Below, piece after piece: positions 1 through 10,400 of a stretch of 64,000 bases of DNA. A program made the translations under genes and the position numbers. Location of the stretch: positions 8,122,001 through 8,186,000 of the forward strand of contig NZ_JACHJR010000001.1 of the NCBI RefSeq assembly GCF_014203705.1. Reading direction: 5' to 3'. The notes below the pieces were generated by a model. The model saw only the letters and a program-made list of their open reading frames with translations, was not told where the DNA came from and made no database searches. Within the stretch, counting starts at the first letter, position 1. Each line of letters opens with the position of its first letter. The DNA comes from Kitasatospora gansuensis (GTDB taxonomy: Bacteria; Actinomycetota; Actinomycetes; Streptomycetales; Streptomycetaceae).

Positions 1-7
1 AGGAGGA

Positions 8-24
8 CCACCCGCCGGGGGTGG
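8..24. terminator. Short hairpin at the window edge
   Basis: CCACCC at 8-13 pairs with GGGTGG at 19-24 around a 5-nt loop. It may end a gene lying to the left of the window. No T-tract follows, so this is a structural observation only. Confidence 0.3.
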
Positions 25-87
25 CCCATTCGGTCGGGTCCGGGACCCTCGTCCCGCCCTGACGCAACAAAACCTGGGACGGACATC

Positions 88-1503
88 GTGATCGAATCGC
101 CCGCACACCGGTGGCACCGCAGTCTCCCGCTCCTGCTCGTGGCCGGACTGGCGCTGGCCGCCGGCACCCTGACGGTGGGTCCGGCCCACGCGGCCCCGGC
201 GGACGACATCCGGATCAACGAGGTGGTGACCACCGGGACCGTCAACGACTCGGTGGAGCTGTACAACAAGGGCACCGCGACGATCGACATATCGGGCTGG
301 ATCCTCAAGGACGACAACAACAGCTCGTCGTACAAGGTCGCCGCCGGCACCAGCCTGGCCCCCGGCGCGTTCCGCGCCTTCGACGTGCACGGCTCCTTCG
401 GCCTGGGCTCCGCCGACAAGGCGCGGCTGTACCTGGCGGACGGCAGCACCCTGGTCGACAGCTTCAGCTGGACCTCGCACTCCGCCCCGTCCTGGTCGCG
501 CTGCGCCGACGGCACCGGCGCGTTCAAGGCGACCGCCCTCACGCTCGGCGCCGCGAACTCCTGCGGCGGCAGCGGCGGCGGCACGCCCGTGGCCTGGCCG
601 GGCAGTGGCTCGGTGACCACCGCCGACGCCGCCAACGTCTTCGGCCAGGACCTCAGCGGCCTCTACCAGGAAGGCGCCGTGATGTGGGGCGCCCAGAACT
701 CCGGGAAGCTCTGGCGGCTGGTCGGCAACGGCTCCGGCGGGTGGCAGCCGGACACCGCGAACGGGTGGTCGGCGGGCAAGACGCTGCGCTTCCCGGGCGG
801 CTCGGGCACCGCGGACAGCGAGGGCGTCACGCTCACCGGCGCGGGCGCCGCGGGCGGGGTGTTCGTCGCCAGCGAGCGCAACGGCGACGTCTCCGGCACC
901 AGCCGGCTGTCCGTTCTCCGCTACGACGTCAGCGGGACCGGCTCCACGCTGACCGCCACCCGGGAGTGGAACCTCACCTCCGACCTGCCGGCCGTCGGCT
1001 CCAACGCCGGCTTCGAGGCCATCACCTGGGTCCCCGACAGCTACCTGACCGGCGCGGGCTTCAAGGACGCCACGACCGGCGCCGCCTACGACCCGGCCGG
1101 CTACGGCGCGCACACCGGCGGGGTGTTCTTCGTCGGCGTCGAGGGCACCGGCGCGGTCCACGGCTACGTCCTGCTGGACACCGGCGGCTACACCCGGATC
1201 GCCACCGTCGGCAGCGGCATGACCGGCGTCATGGAGCTCCAGTGGGAGCCGCAGGCCAACCGCCTCTGGGTGGTCTGCGACGACACCTGCAACGGCCAGC
1301 ACCGCACCCTGCAGGTCGACACCTCCGGCGTCTTCGCCACCACCGCCGTGTACAACCGCCCCAGCGGCATGGCCAACCTGAACAACGAGGGCTTCTCGGT
1401 GGCCGGCGCCGCTGAGTGCGTCAGCGGTTCGAAGCCGGTCTACTGGTCCGACGACAGCAACACCGGCGGCCACGCGCTGCGCAAGGGCAGCATCACCTGC
1501 TGA
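88..1503 (+). CDS. Secreted lamin-tail-domain protein
   Basis: 471 aa from a GTG start. The N-terminus is a Sec signal peptide: charged residues, then the hydrophobic stretch LPLLLVAGLALAAGTL, then a likely cleavage site after AHA near residue 36. Residues about 38-158 match the lamin-tail (LTD) fold: an opening IRINEV, a GWILKDD strand and a closing W-x(3)-C. A short Gly/Ser linker follows. Residues from about 170 to the end contain several W/G-rich beta segments suggestive of a beta-propeller or phytase/esterase-like domain, which I cannot name with certainty. LTD domains in bacterial exoproteins usually accompany nucleases or surface proteins. No nuclease motif is visible here, so the enzymatic role is unknown. 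It is a single gene closed by a strong terminator. Confidence 0.8.
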   Translation: MIESPAHRWHRSLPLLLVAGLALAAGTLTVGPAHAAPADDIRINEVVTTGTVNDSVELYNKGTATIDISGWILKDDNNSSSYKVAAGTSLAPGAFRAFDVHGSFGLGSADKARLYLADGSTLVDSFSWTSHSAPSWSRCADGTGAFKATALTLGAANSCGGSGGGTPVAWPGSGSVTTADAANVFGQDLSGLYQEGAVMWGAQNSGKLWRLVGNGSGGWQPDTANGWSAGKTLRFPGGSGTADSEGVTLTGAGAAGGVFVASERNGDVSGTSRLSVLRYDVSGTGSTLTATREWNLTSDLPAVGSNAGFEAITWVPDSYLTGAGFKDATTGAAYDPAGYGAHTGGVFFVGVEGTGAVHGYVLLDTGGYTRIATVGSGMTGVMELQWEPQANRLWVVCDDTCNGQHRTLQVDTSGVFATTAVYNRPSGMANLNNEGFSVAGAAECVSGSKPVYWSDDSNTGGHALRKGSITC

Positions 1504-1516
1504 CCACCCGTCACCC

Positions 1517-1554
1517 CACCGCGGCCCCGCCCCCACCAGAGCGGGGCCGCGGTG
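1517..1554 (+). terminator. Strong intrinsic hairpin after the LTD gene
   Basis: A perfect 14-bp stem: CACCGCGGCCCCGC at 1517-1530 pairs with its complement at 1541-1554 around a 10-nt loop. It starts 14 nt after the stop codon. There is no U-tract, as is common for actinomycete terminators. Confidence 0.7.
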
Positions 1555-1706
1555 CTGTGCGGGCGGACCGGTGTGTCGCTCGGGTTCACCCGGCTGCGCC
1601 GCGATGTCGCCCGTTCGGCCGCTGACGCTGCGTCATCACCGCTGGCAGCATGGTGGCGCCACGCAGGAGCGGCCCGGTGGGACGCATGCGGACCGGAGGG
1701 TGTTGC

Positions 1707-4700
1707 ATGGACGAGCTGCCAGGGCGGGTCGAGGCGCCGGAGGGCGCGGGCGGCTCCTACGCGGGCCACCGCGTCCTGCTGACGTACCGCAGGTCCGTAC
1801 CGCTGGCCGCCGCCGGGGACGGTCGGCCGGTCGAGGCGTTCGAGCTGGCGGACGCCGCCTCCGCCCCGCTCGCCGAGGACGGGCGGTTCCGGCTGACAGT
1901 GGCCGACCTCGCCGGGATCCGTCCGCCGCTGGAGATCGCGGTGCTCGCGCCCTCCGGTGCGGTGGTGCACCAACAGGAGCTGGACGCGGGCGAGTTGACC
2001 GAGCCGCTGGTGCTGGTGGCGGCGCCCGCCCAGCCCTTCGTGGTACGGCCGTCGGACGATCCCGCGCTGGGGCGCCCCGGCCGGATCACCGGACGGGTGA
2101 TCGGCAAGGACGGGCGGCCCGCCCCCGCCGACCTGCCCGTGGTGTTCTGGGGGCTGACCGGCGAGGCCGGTGCCGCGCCCCGCGCGCTGCTGACCACCCG
2201 CACCCAGGTCGGCGGGTACTTCAGTGCCGCCTGGCCGCCGGACACCCTGGTCGCCGCCTACGCCGAGGCCGGTGGCGGCGGGGGCCGGGCGCCGGTCACC
2301 CTGGAGGACGGGCGCCTGCCGCACCGGGTCGTGCTCGTGGTCGAGCTGCCCGAGCCGGCGGAGGACTGCTCCTGCGCCCCGGCCCCGCCCCGGGCGCCGG
2401 ACCAGCAGGACCTGACGGCCAATCCGGCGGCCTTCTCACAGGACCTCGGCACCGGCTGCGTCCGGCTGACCATGCCCAACCGGGTGGTCGAGGAGTACTC
2501 GTACTTCACCGTGGTCCGGGTCACCGAGCCCGAGGTCCGGGCGATGGGCACCCAGCCGCCGGTGCGGATCAACCCGGCCCTGCTCGGCCGCCTGACGGAG
2601 CTGACGGCCGAGCACTGGCAGCCGACGGAACGAGACGCGCTCCACGCCGCCGTCGGTGCCGGGAAGGAGAAGCCCGCGCTGCTCTCCGCGCTCGACGCCC
2701 GGCAGGCCCGGGAACTGCTCGGCCGCGCGGAGCCCTTCACCACCGAGGAGCTCGGCCGGAGCGCGCTCAAGGCGGAGGCCGCGGACCTCGGCCGGCTGGT
2801 CGACCTGCTGGGCGCCCGGCCCACCCGGACCGACCTGAACGGCAGTCACCCCATCGACTGGGACGACGCCCCCACCATCTACGAGGCGACCACCGTCGCC
2901 CTCGGCCATGTGCTGCACTACCGTCAGGTCTGGCGCGCCGACGGGTACTCACTGGGCGACCTGCTCTACTCCCTCCCGCTGGCGCCCGGTCAGAAGCGCC
3001 TGGTCAGCATGGTGGACTGGACCCGGCGCAGTACGTCGGCGCGGAACGAGACGCTGGAGTCCGAGGAGCAGCTGGACGCGCTGGCCGAACGCGACCGGGA
3101 CATCTCGGAGATCGTCGGCAGCCACCTGGACGAGCGGATCGACGGCGGATCGAGGACCTCCACCTCGGCCGGCGGCGGAGGCATCGGCGCGGGTTTCATC
3201 GGCACCGGCTTCGGGGTGCTGGCCGGGGTGGCCGGCGGCGCGAGCAGCTCCTCGTCCTCGTCCTGGCAGGACTCCTCCCGGAGCCTGTCCGCCAACGCGC
3301 TGCAGCAGCTGCGGGACCGTACCGTGCAGCGGGCCTCGGCGGTGCGCAGCATCCGCTCCACCGTGGTGCAGACGGTGAGCCAGGGCGAGAGCGTCCGGGC
3401 CGAGACCGAGGTGGTGGCCAATCACAACCACTGCCACGCGCTGACGGTCGAATACTTCGAGGTGCTCCGGCACTTCCAGGTCGGCCAGGAGCTCGCCCAG
3501 GTCACCGAGTGCCTGTTCGTCCCGCTGCCGATGTACCCCTTCGACCGGGCCAAGGCACGCCGCTGGCGGTCCACCCTGCTCGCCTGGCTGCGACGGCCCG
3601 AACTCGCCCCCGGCTTCGACGCGATCGAGCGGATCGCGACCGCCTGGGAGGGCTGGGACTACCCCGAGCACCGCTTCTCCGAGGAGGCCCCGGAGGAGCT
3701 GGACGGGGAGCTGCGGATCAGCTTCGTCATCCCGCGGCCCCGGGACGACGAGGACGGCAAGTACCAGGTGGACCGGTGGAGTTGGCTGGCGCCGTTCCTG
3801 CCGAGCGCGCCGTTCGGGATCTTCAACGAGATGGCCGACCACGTCAACCACCTGTTCCGGGACGTCAACCGGCAGCTCACCGCCGAGTTCGCCACCCAGA
3901 TCCAGCGCGCCAGGGACGCCTACTTCGCCCGCGAGATCGCGCCCCGGGTCGCCGAGCGGATCGTGCACCGGATGCGTTTCGCCTACGTCGACCGCAGCGG
4001 GACGCGGGTCGCGCTGCCGATGGACGCCACCCTGATCTCCCGCTTCGCCGAGGGCGTGCCGCTCTACGTCGGGATCCGCGCCTCCGGCGATCTCCCTTCG
4101 CTGCCACGGGAGTTCATCGCACGGTTCGCGATCCACCTGGACGACAGCGTCCTCGGGCAGCTGCTGGACGGGGTGCCGGCCGACGCCCGGATCATCGTGC
4201 ACTCGGGCAAGGCCCGCTACCGGAGCCCGCACCTGAGCCACCTGCTCTTCGACGAGCCCCGGATCGACAACGACCTCGGGAACGGCGACCACGTGGTGGT
4301 CGCCACCCCGACCAGCCAACAGGAGCGCACCGACCCACGGGCCGAGGACCGCAGGCTCGCCGACGAACTCGTCAAACACCTCAACGAACACCTGGAGTTC
4401 TACCACCAGGCGATCTGGCTCAGCCTGGACCCGCAGCGCCGCTACCTCCTGCTGGACGGCGTGATCGCCCCCGGCTCGGGCGGCCGGAGCGTGGCCGGAG
4501 TGGTGGAGAACCGGCTGATCGGCGTGGTCGGCAACAGCCTGGTGCTGCCGGTGACTTCGGGCATCCACCTCGATCCGACCCTGGCCGCCGACCCGCAGAC
4601 GGGCGAACGGGTGGACCTGGTGCACGCGTACGCCGCCGAACCGCCGCCGCCGCTGCGGATCAGCGTGCCGACCCGGGGCGTCTACGCCGAGGCGGTCAAC

Positions 4701-7139
4701 GGCGAGTGCAACGCCTGCGAGCGGAAGGACGACACCCGGTTCTGGCACTGGGAGGAGTCGCCGCTGCCGGACGAGCCGACCCCGATCGAGGCGATCTCCA
4801 CCGACTCGCGGCAGGCCCCGGAGACCGCCGCGACGCCCACGCCGCTGCCCCGACCGATCGTCAACATCCAGGCGGCGGCCGCCCTTCCGGACCCGCTCGG
4901 GCTGGGCCAGGCCCTGGAGATCCTGGGCCGGGCGGACGTCTTCCGCGAGGCCAGCGGCCTGGCCGGCACCCAGCGGAACGCGCTGGCCGCGTTCCAGGGC
5001 GTGATGGACACCGCCCAGGCCTTCGGCGGCATGGCCGCCAAGCTGGCCCAGCAGCAGGAGACGGGCCGCACCGTGGACCGCACCATGGAGCAGATCAAGA
5101 ACGGCCGGCAGAGCGGCATGCTCAGCCAGCAGCAGGCCCAGGATCTCGCCCACGCGGCCCTGCAGGCGCTGGCCGGGCAGCAGGGCGAGGAGCAGCAGAA
5201 CCCGGTGCACGACCCGGCGGTGAGCGAGGCGATCGAGAAGGCCACCGAGGCCGAGACGGGATCGGTCACCGTCACCTCGCCGGGCGAGACGGTCCACGCC
5301 GACTTCGACGGTCCGGCCACCGGCGGCGTGATCGGGGCGGTGCCCGTCCCGGAGAGCAAGGTGTTCGAGGACCGCTGGGTGTCGCTCGCGCTGGTCAAGG
5401 ACGACCAGCAGCAGACCGGCGGATTCTGGAAGTACGACGCCTCGGTGATCCTCGACGACCTGGCGAAGCTGCGGAGCCGCCTGCTCCAGCTGAACCCCGG
5501 CACGGGGATCGTGGAGGACGCGTGGCCGGCCCTGGAGGCGGGCGGCTGGGTCCGGCAGGACCCGGCCGACGCGACCAAGTTCCAGGTCCGGGTCCGGATG
5601 CAGGTCACGTACCCCACCCGGAAGGGCAAGCCGGGCAAGGTCGCGCCGGGCGGCAAGCTCCCGGTGGTCGTCCTGACGCACGGTCAGCACGACGTCTGGG
5701 CCAGTGTCGCGCTCAAGGCGACGCCGAGCAGCACGCTCACCGTGAAGAGCGGCGGAACGTCGACCACGTTCCCCGTGCACGACGTCGTGGGGAACGGGGT
5801 GCAGGCGAGCTACCAGGGCTACACCTACCTGCAGGAGGAGTTGGCCCGGCAGGGCATCATCTCCGTCTCGGTGGACGCCTCCCTGCCGAATCACCTGGAC
5901 CTGCTCATCGATACCCGGGCCGAGCTGGTGGTCGCGGCGCTCGACTACCTCGCGGACGAGGCGAAGGACCCCGCGAGCATCCTGCTCGGGCGGGTCGACC
6001 TGGACCGCGTCGGCCTGCTGGGCCACTCCCGCGGCGGCGACGCGGTGGCCCGCGCCGCGCTGCGGATCGCGGCGCCCATCTCACCGAAGTACAAGGTCGA
6101 GGCCGTCTGCCTGCTGGCGCCGACCGACAACACGGGCAGTGACGCGCCGTCCGACCGGATGGTCCTCGACACCAAGCAGGCGGGCTTCGCGCTGGTCGTC
6201 TACGGCGCGCTGGACGGCGACGTCAAGGGGCTCCAGGGGCCGTTCGGGCAGTTCGGCACCGGGTTCCGCCACTACGACCGGGCGCGCTGCCCCAAGGCGA
6301 TGGTCTTCCTGGAGCGGGGCTGCCACAACTCCTTCAACTCCGTCTGGCACGCCGGCGGCGTGGACACCTCGGACAGCCGCACGCTGGGTGAGAGCGAGCA
6401 CCGGAAGCTCGCCGTCGAGTACATCGGGGAGTTCTTCCGGTGGCGGCTCAAGAAGGAGGCACTGGCCGCACGCTTCGACGGGCGGCTGCAGAACTCGCTG
6501 AAGACCCCGGCCTCGCTGCAGTGGATGTTCGGCTCGCTGCTCAAGCGGGTCGACGACTTCGAGCAGTCGGCCAACCTGCTCGGCGGGGCGCGGAACGTCG
6601 GGGTGCCCCTGCTGATGGCGGGGCGGGCGGCCGTCCTGGACACGACGCAGCTGACCCAGGGCACGCCCGCCACGCCGGTGGGCCGTCACATGCCACACCG
6701 GACCAGCCTGTTGCAGCTCGACCTGGAGAGCGTGAACGCGGCCGGCGTCCAGGTCTGCGCCCTCGACGTGCCGCCCGGGACGGCGCAGGACTGGTTCGGG
6801 TTCGACGTCCTGCTGATCAGCCTCGCCGGGTTCTTCGACCCGACCAGCGAGGCCACGGTCGCGGCCGGACCGCTGCCGCGCGTGCGGGTCGTCCTGAGCT
6901 CCGGGATGGCGTCCGCGGTGGTCGACTTCAAGGGCTACGGCAGCACGGTGCCCAGCCGTCCGACCTGGACGAAGAAGAACGGGCAACTCAGCACGCTGAT
7001 GCGGCTGGAGACCGTACCGATCGCCCTCAGCGCGTTCACCGGGATCAACCGGCACCAGGTCGACCGGCTCGTCCTCGAACTGGAGCCGACCAGCTCCGCG
7101 ACCGTCTACGTGGACAACATCCACCTCGTCAAGCGATAG
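1707..7139 (+). CDS. Giant modular protein with C-terminal alpha/beta hydrolase
   Basis: 1810 aa. The ATG at 1707 is chosen because GGAGGG lies 6 nt upstream. Residues about 110-210 look like a transthyretin/carboxypeptidase-regulatory domain (ITGRV...GGYF). Next is a core of roughly residues 240-1180 shared with the product at 7452-11456; landmark motifs are WRADGYSLGDLLYSLPLAPG, a Gly/Ser-rich loop, HNHCHAL, EYFEVLRHFQV and CERKDDTRFW. Residues about 1300-1560 form an alpha/beta hydrolase: a THG strand, nucleophile motif GHSRGG (Ser1441), candidate Asp1503 or Asp1505, and His1540 in GCHNS. The last ~200 residues are beta-rich and resemble a carbohydrate-binding jelly roll. No signal peptide is seen. 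The shared core joined to an exchangeable enzyme suggests an effector-like delivery scaffold; this is inference. Confidence 0.8.
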   Translation: MDELPGRVEAPEGAGGSYAGHRVLLTYRRSVPLAAAGDGRPVEAFELADAASAPLAEDGRFRLTVADLAGIRPPLEIAVLAPSGAVVHQQELDAGELTEPLVLVAAPAQPFVVRPSDDPALGRPGRITGRVIGKDGRPAPADLPVVFWGLTGEAGAAPRALLTTRTQVGGYFSAAWPPDTLVAAYAEAGGGGGRAPVTLEDGRLPHRVVLVVELPEPAEDCSCAPAPPRAPDQQDLTANPAAFSQDLGTGCVRLTMPNRVVEEYSYFTVVRVTEPEVRAMGTQPPVRINPALLGRLTELTAEHWQPTERDALHAAVGAGKEKPALLSALDARQARELLGRAEPFTTEELGRSALKAEAADLGRLVDLLGARPTRTDLNGSHPIDWDDAPTIYEATTVALGHVLHYRQVWRADGYSLGDLLYSLPLAPGQKRLVSMVDWTRRSTSARNETLESEEQLDALAERDRDISEIVGSHLDERIDGGSRTSTSAGGGGIGAGFIGTGFGVLAGVAGGASSSSSSSWQDSSRSLSANALQQLRDRTVQRASAVRSIRSTVVQTVSQGESVRAETEVVANHNHCHALTVEYFEVLRHFQVGQELAQVTECLFVPLPMYPFDRAKARRWRSTLLAWLRRPELAPGFDAIERIATAWEGWDYPEHRFSEEAPEELDGELRISFVIPRPRDDEDGKYQVDRWSWLAPFLPSAPFGIFNEMADHVNHLFRDVNRQLTAEFATQIQRARDAYFAREIAPRVAERIVHRMRFAYVDRSGTRVALPMDATLISRFAEGVPLYVGIRASGDLPSLPREFIARFAIHLDDSVLGQLLDGVPADARIIVHSGKARYRSPHLSHLLFDEPRIDNDLGNGDHVVVATPTSQQERTDPRAEDRRLADELVKHLNEHLEFYHQAIWLSLDPQRRYLLLDGVIAPGSGGRSVAGVVENRLIGVVGNSLVLPVTSGIHLDPTLAADPQTGERVDLVHAYAAEPPPPLRISVPTRGVYAEAVNGECNACERKDDTRFWHWEESPLPDEPTPIEAISTDSRQAPETAATPTPLPRPIVNIQAAAALPDPLGLGQALEILGRADVFREASGLAGTQRNALAAFQGVMDTAQAFGGMAAKLAQQQETGRTVDRTMEQIKNGRQSGMLSQQQAQDLAHAALQALAGQQGEEQQNPVHDPAVSEAIEKATEAETGSVTVTSPGETVHADFDGPATGGVIGAVPVPESKVFEDRWVSLALVKDDQQQTGGFWKYDASVILDDLAKLRSRLLQLNPGTGIVEDAWPALEAGGWVRQDPADATKFQVRVRMQVTYPTRKGKPGKVAPGGKLPVVVLTHGQHDVWASVALKATPSSTLTVKSGGTSTTFPVHDVVGNGVQASYQGYTYLQEELARQGIISVSVDASLPNHLDLLIDTRAELVVAALDYLADEAKDPASILLGRVDLDRVGLLGHSRGGDAVARAALRIAAPISPKYKVEAVCLLAPTDNTGSDAPSDRMVLDTKQAGFALVVYGALDGDVKGLQGPFGQFGTGFRHYDRARCPKAMVFLERGCHNSFNSVWHAGGVDTSDSRTLGESEHRKLAVEYIGEFFRWRLKKEALAARFDGRLQNSLKTPASLQWMFGSLLKRVDDFEQSANLLGGARNVGVPLLMAGRAAVLDTTQLTQGTPATPVGRHMPHRTSLLQLDLESVNAAGVQVCALDVPPGTAQDWFGFDVLLISLAGFFDPTSEATVAAGPLPRVRVVLSSGMASAVVDFKGYGSTVPSRPTWTKKNGQLSTLMRLETVPIALSAFTGINRHQVDRLVLELEPTSSATVYVDNIHLVKR

Positions 7140-7149
7140 GACCCGGGTC

Positions 7150-7437
7150 ATGTTCGAGACGCCCACCGCCACCGGCGCGTTCTTCGAGGAGTTGGAGGGC
7201 GAGCCCTGGCCGCTGCGGGTGCACGTCTCCGGTACGGGGTACGTCCGGCGGGCGGTCCAGGTGGCGGCCGTGGTCGGCGAGGTGGTGGTCGAGCAGATCA
7301 TCCCGGCGGCGGGCGGCGACGGCTTCACCGGGATGCTGGCCGCCGTACCGGCCGAGGGCGACGTGCTGAAGGTCGGCTGGGCCGACGACGAGCTGGTCGA
7401 CACACCGGTGGTCTTCCACGCCGCCGGCAACGGCTGA
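7150..7437 (+). CDS. Small conserved-context hypothetical protein (95 aa)
   Basis: 95 aa starting 11 nt after the preceding stop, with no strong ribosome binding site. The composition is acidic and Val-rich, and predicted strands (LRVHVSGTGYVRR, VGEVVVEQII, GDVLKVGWADDELVD) suggest an all-beta fold. No family is recognised. It sits between the two giant paralogous proteins on the same strand with near-continuous spacing (14 nt to the next start), so it is probably co-transcribed. It could be a chaperone, adaptor or immunity-type partner; the sequence does not decide. Confidence 0.6.
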   Translation: MFETPTATGAFFEELEGEPWPLRVHVSGTGYVRRAVQVAAVVGEVVVEQIIPAAGGDGFTGMLAAVPAEGDVLKVGWADDELVDTPVVFHAAGNG

Positions 7438-7451
7438 GAGGGACGGCAACC

Positions 7452-10400
7452 ATGACCACCCTGACCGGGTCGCTGCACGCGCCCGCCCCGACGGACTTCA
7501 CCGGCTACCGGGTCACCGCCCGGTACGACCGCACCGTCCTGGTGGACGAGGCCACCGAGGCCGATCTGACGGTCCGGCAGTCCACCGCCGCCGGGCCGGA
7601 CGGCCGGTGGCGGATCGACCTCGACGCCGAGCCGGTCGGCGCGCTCACGCTTGCCGTCCGGGCGGCCAACGGAGTCGAGGTCGGCTCCCTGACCATCACC
7701 GAACCGGGCCCCGGGCCGTTCACGGTCGAGCTCACGGACACCGCCGTACCCGTGCTGATCGAGCCCGGCGAGGACCCGGCGCTGGGCCGCCCGAGCCGCC
7801 TCACCGGCCGGGCCCTGCAGCCCGGTGGCGCCGGAGTCCCGGCCGAGCTCCCGGTGGTGCTCTGGGGCCGGGTGGCCGAGGGCAGCCCACTGCCGCTGCT
7901 GGTCGCCGCGACCACCGACGGCGGCTACTTCGCCGGCGACTGGCCGGGCAACCGGCTGGACGAGGCCTGGGGGACGGTGGCCGGCGGCGCGCCCGTCCCG
8001 GTCCGGCTGGAGGACGGGCGGCTGCCCCGGGTGGTGCTGCTGGTCCTGACCGCGGAGACCCGGCCGCCGCAGCACGCCGAGGAGGAGGCCGACGGCTGCG
8101 GCTGCCACGCCACCGCCACCCCTCGCACGCCGGGCCAGGCGGACCTGGCCGCCGACCCGGCGGCGTACTCCGCCGACCTCGGCACCGGACAGTGCGTCAG
8201 CCTGACCACCCCCAACCGCACCATCGAGGAGGTGGTGCTGCACGCGGTGGTGCGCACCACCGAGCCCGAGATCAAGGGCACCACCCTGGGCGCGCCGACG
8301 CTGGTGCCCAAGAGCATCGCCGACCGGCTCGCCCAGCTCGGCGCGCTCACCGTCGAGGAAGCCCCCGTGGAGGCCAGGGCCGCCCGTCGGACGCTGCGGC
8401 TGGACGCCGGTGTGACGGCCGATCAGCTGCGCACCGGGGAGCCGGGCGCCGCCCTCCAACCGGCCGAGCTGGCCCGGGCCGGCCGGCTCACCGAGGTGCG
8501 GGAACTGCGCGGGCTGCTCGGCCTGTTCGGCGGCACCGAGCCCGGACGGGTCACCCTCGACGCCCACCACCAGGTGGACTGGGACGAGGACCCGACGGTC
8601 TATCAGGCCACCACCATCGCGCTCGGGCACCTGCTGACGCTCAAGCAGGTCTGGCGCGCCGACGGCTACTCGCTCGGGGACCTGCTCTACTCGCTGCCGC
8701 TCGCCCCGGGCCAGAAGAAGCAGATCGCGATCGTCGACTGGGAGCGCCGGGAGGCCACCGCCCGCCGCTCCACCCGGACCGAGACCGAGCAGCTGACCGC
8801 CGCGCTCGCCCACGACCGGGACATCAGCGAGATCATGAACTCGGCGCTCGCCGAGCACTCCCGGGGCAGCTCCAGCGCGCGGGTGTCGGCCTTCGGCGGC
8901 GGTATCGGCGGTTTCGTCGGCCCGATCGTGTTCGGCGGCGGTGGCGGCACCTCCAGCGCGGGTTCCACCGCGCACTCGCACAACTGGCGCGACGTCAGCG
9001 CCGACGTGCTCAACCAGGCCAGGGACCGCACCCAGCAGTCCGCGAGCCTGGTCCGCGGCCAGCGGGCGACCACCGTCCAGACCACCACCCAGGGCGAGTC
9101 GCTGCGGGCCCAGACCGAGGTGGTGGCCAACTACAACCACTGCCACGCGCTGAGCATGGAGTACTTCGAGGTGCTGCGGCACTTCCAGGTCTCCACCGAG
9201 CTGGCCGACGTCGCCGAATGCCTGTTCATCCCCTTCGAGTTGACCCCTTTCACGCCCAACAAGGCACTGCGCTGGCGCGAGCCGCTGAGCCGCGCGCTGC
9301 ACCGCCGCGACCTGGCCGGCGGGTTCGCCGCGCTGGAGCGGATCCGGACCGGGTGGGCCACGGCGGACGTGCCGGCCGCCCGCTACGCGGACGAGCCGGT
9401 GGTCCTGCTGGACGGCGATCTCGAGCTGGTGCTGAGCCTGCCCCGGCCCGCCGACGACGACAACGACCACTACATGGCCGCCAACTGGCAGCCCTGGGCG
9501 GCCCTGCTCCAGCCGCACGCCCCGCAGGACGTCTGGACGCGCTACCTGGGCACCGCCCTGCCCGCGCAGCGGGACCGGATCTGGGACGAGCGGCTCGCCC
9601 CGACGATCGCCGCCGCCCTGGTCAACAGCCTCCGGGTGGAACTCCGGCTGGACGGCGGCAGCAGTACCGTCCCGGTGCCGCTGGACCCGACCCTGGTCTC
9701 GCCGTTCCGGCAGGACCAGGTGCTGCGGGTGAGCCTGCAGCCCGAGCTGACCACCACCTCGGTGGTCCGGGACCGGATCAGCGCGGTCCGGCTGTCGCTG
9801 TCCGCCGCCGTGCCCTTCCAGGCCAAGGTGGTCGCCCGGACCGGCTCGGTCCGCTACCGCACCGAGCACCTCTCGCACCACCTGTTCGCCGGCTACCGGA
9901 TCGACCACGAGCTCTCCTCGGGGCTGACCGCCGACATCGGTGTCCACCTGGACCGCACCGAGCGGCGCAACCCGCGCAAGGAGGACACCCTGCTGGGCGC
10001 CCGCCTGGTGGCGCACCTGAACGAGCGGCTGGAGTACCACCACCAGGCCGTCTGGCGGGCGATGGACGCCAACCGCCGCTTCCTGCTGCTGGACGGCTTC
10101 CTGGCCCCGGGCGCCCAGGGCCGCAGCGTGGCGAGCGTGGTGGAGAACCGGCTCGTCGCCATCGTCGGCAACTGCCTGGTGATGCCGGTGGTCCCCGGGC
10201 TCCACCTGGACCCGGGCTACCGGACCGACCCGGAGCGCAAGGCCACCCTGCTCGACCTGTACGCCACCGACGCCCCGCCACCGGTACGGATCAGCGTGCC
10301 CACCAAGGGCGTCTTCGCCGAGGCCGTGCTGGGCGCCTGCAACAGCTGCGAGAAGAAGGACGACACCCGGTTCTGGCGCTGGGAGGAGTCGCCCGTCCCG

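Noticed and set aside
1571..6142. Plus-strand open frame of 1523 codons
   Set aside because: It overlaps the 1707-7139 gene in another frame and has Arg/Ala/Gly/Pro-rich shadow composition.
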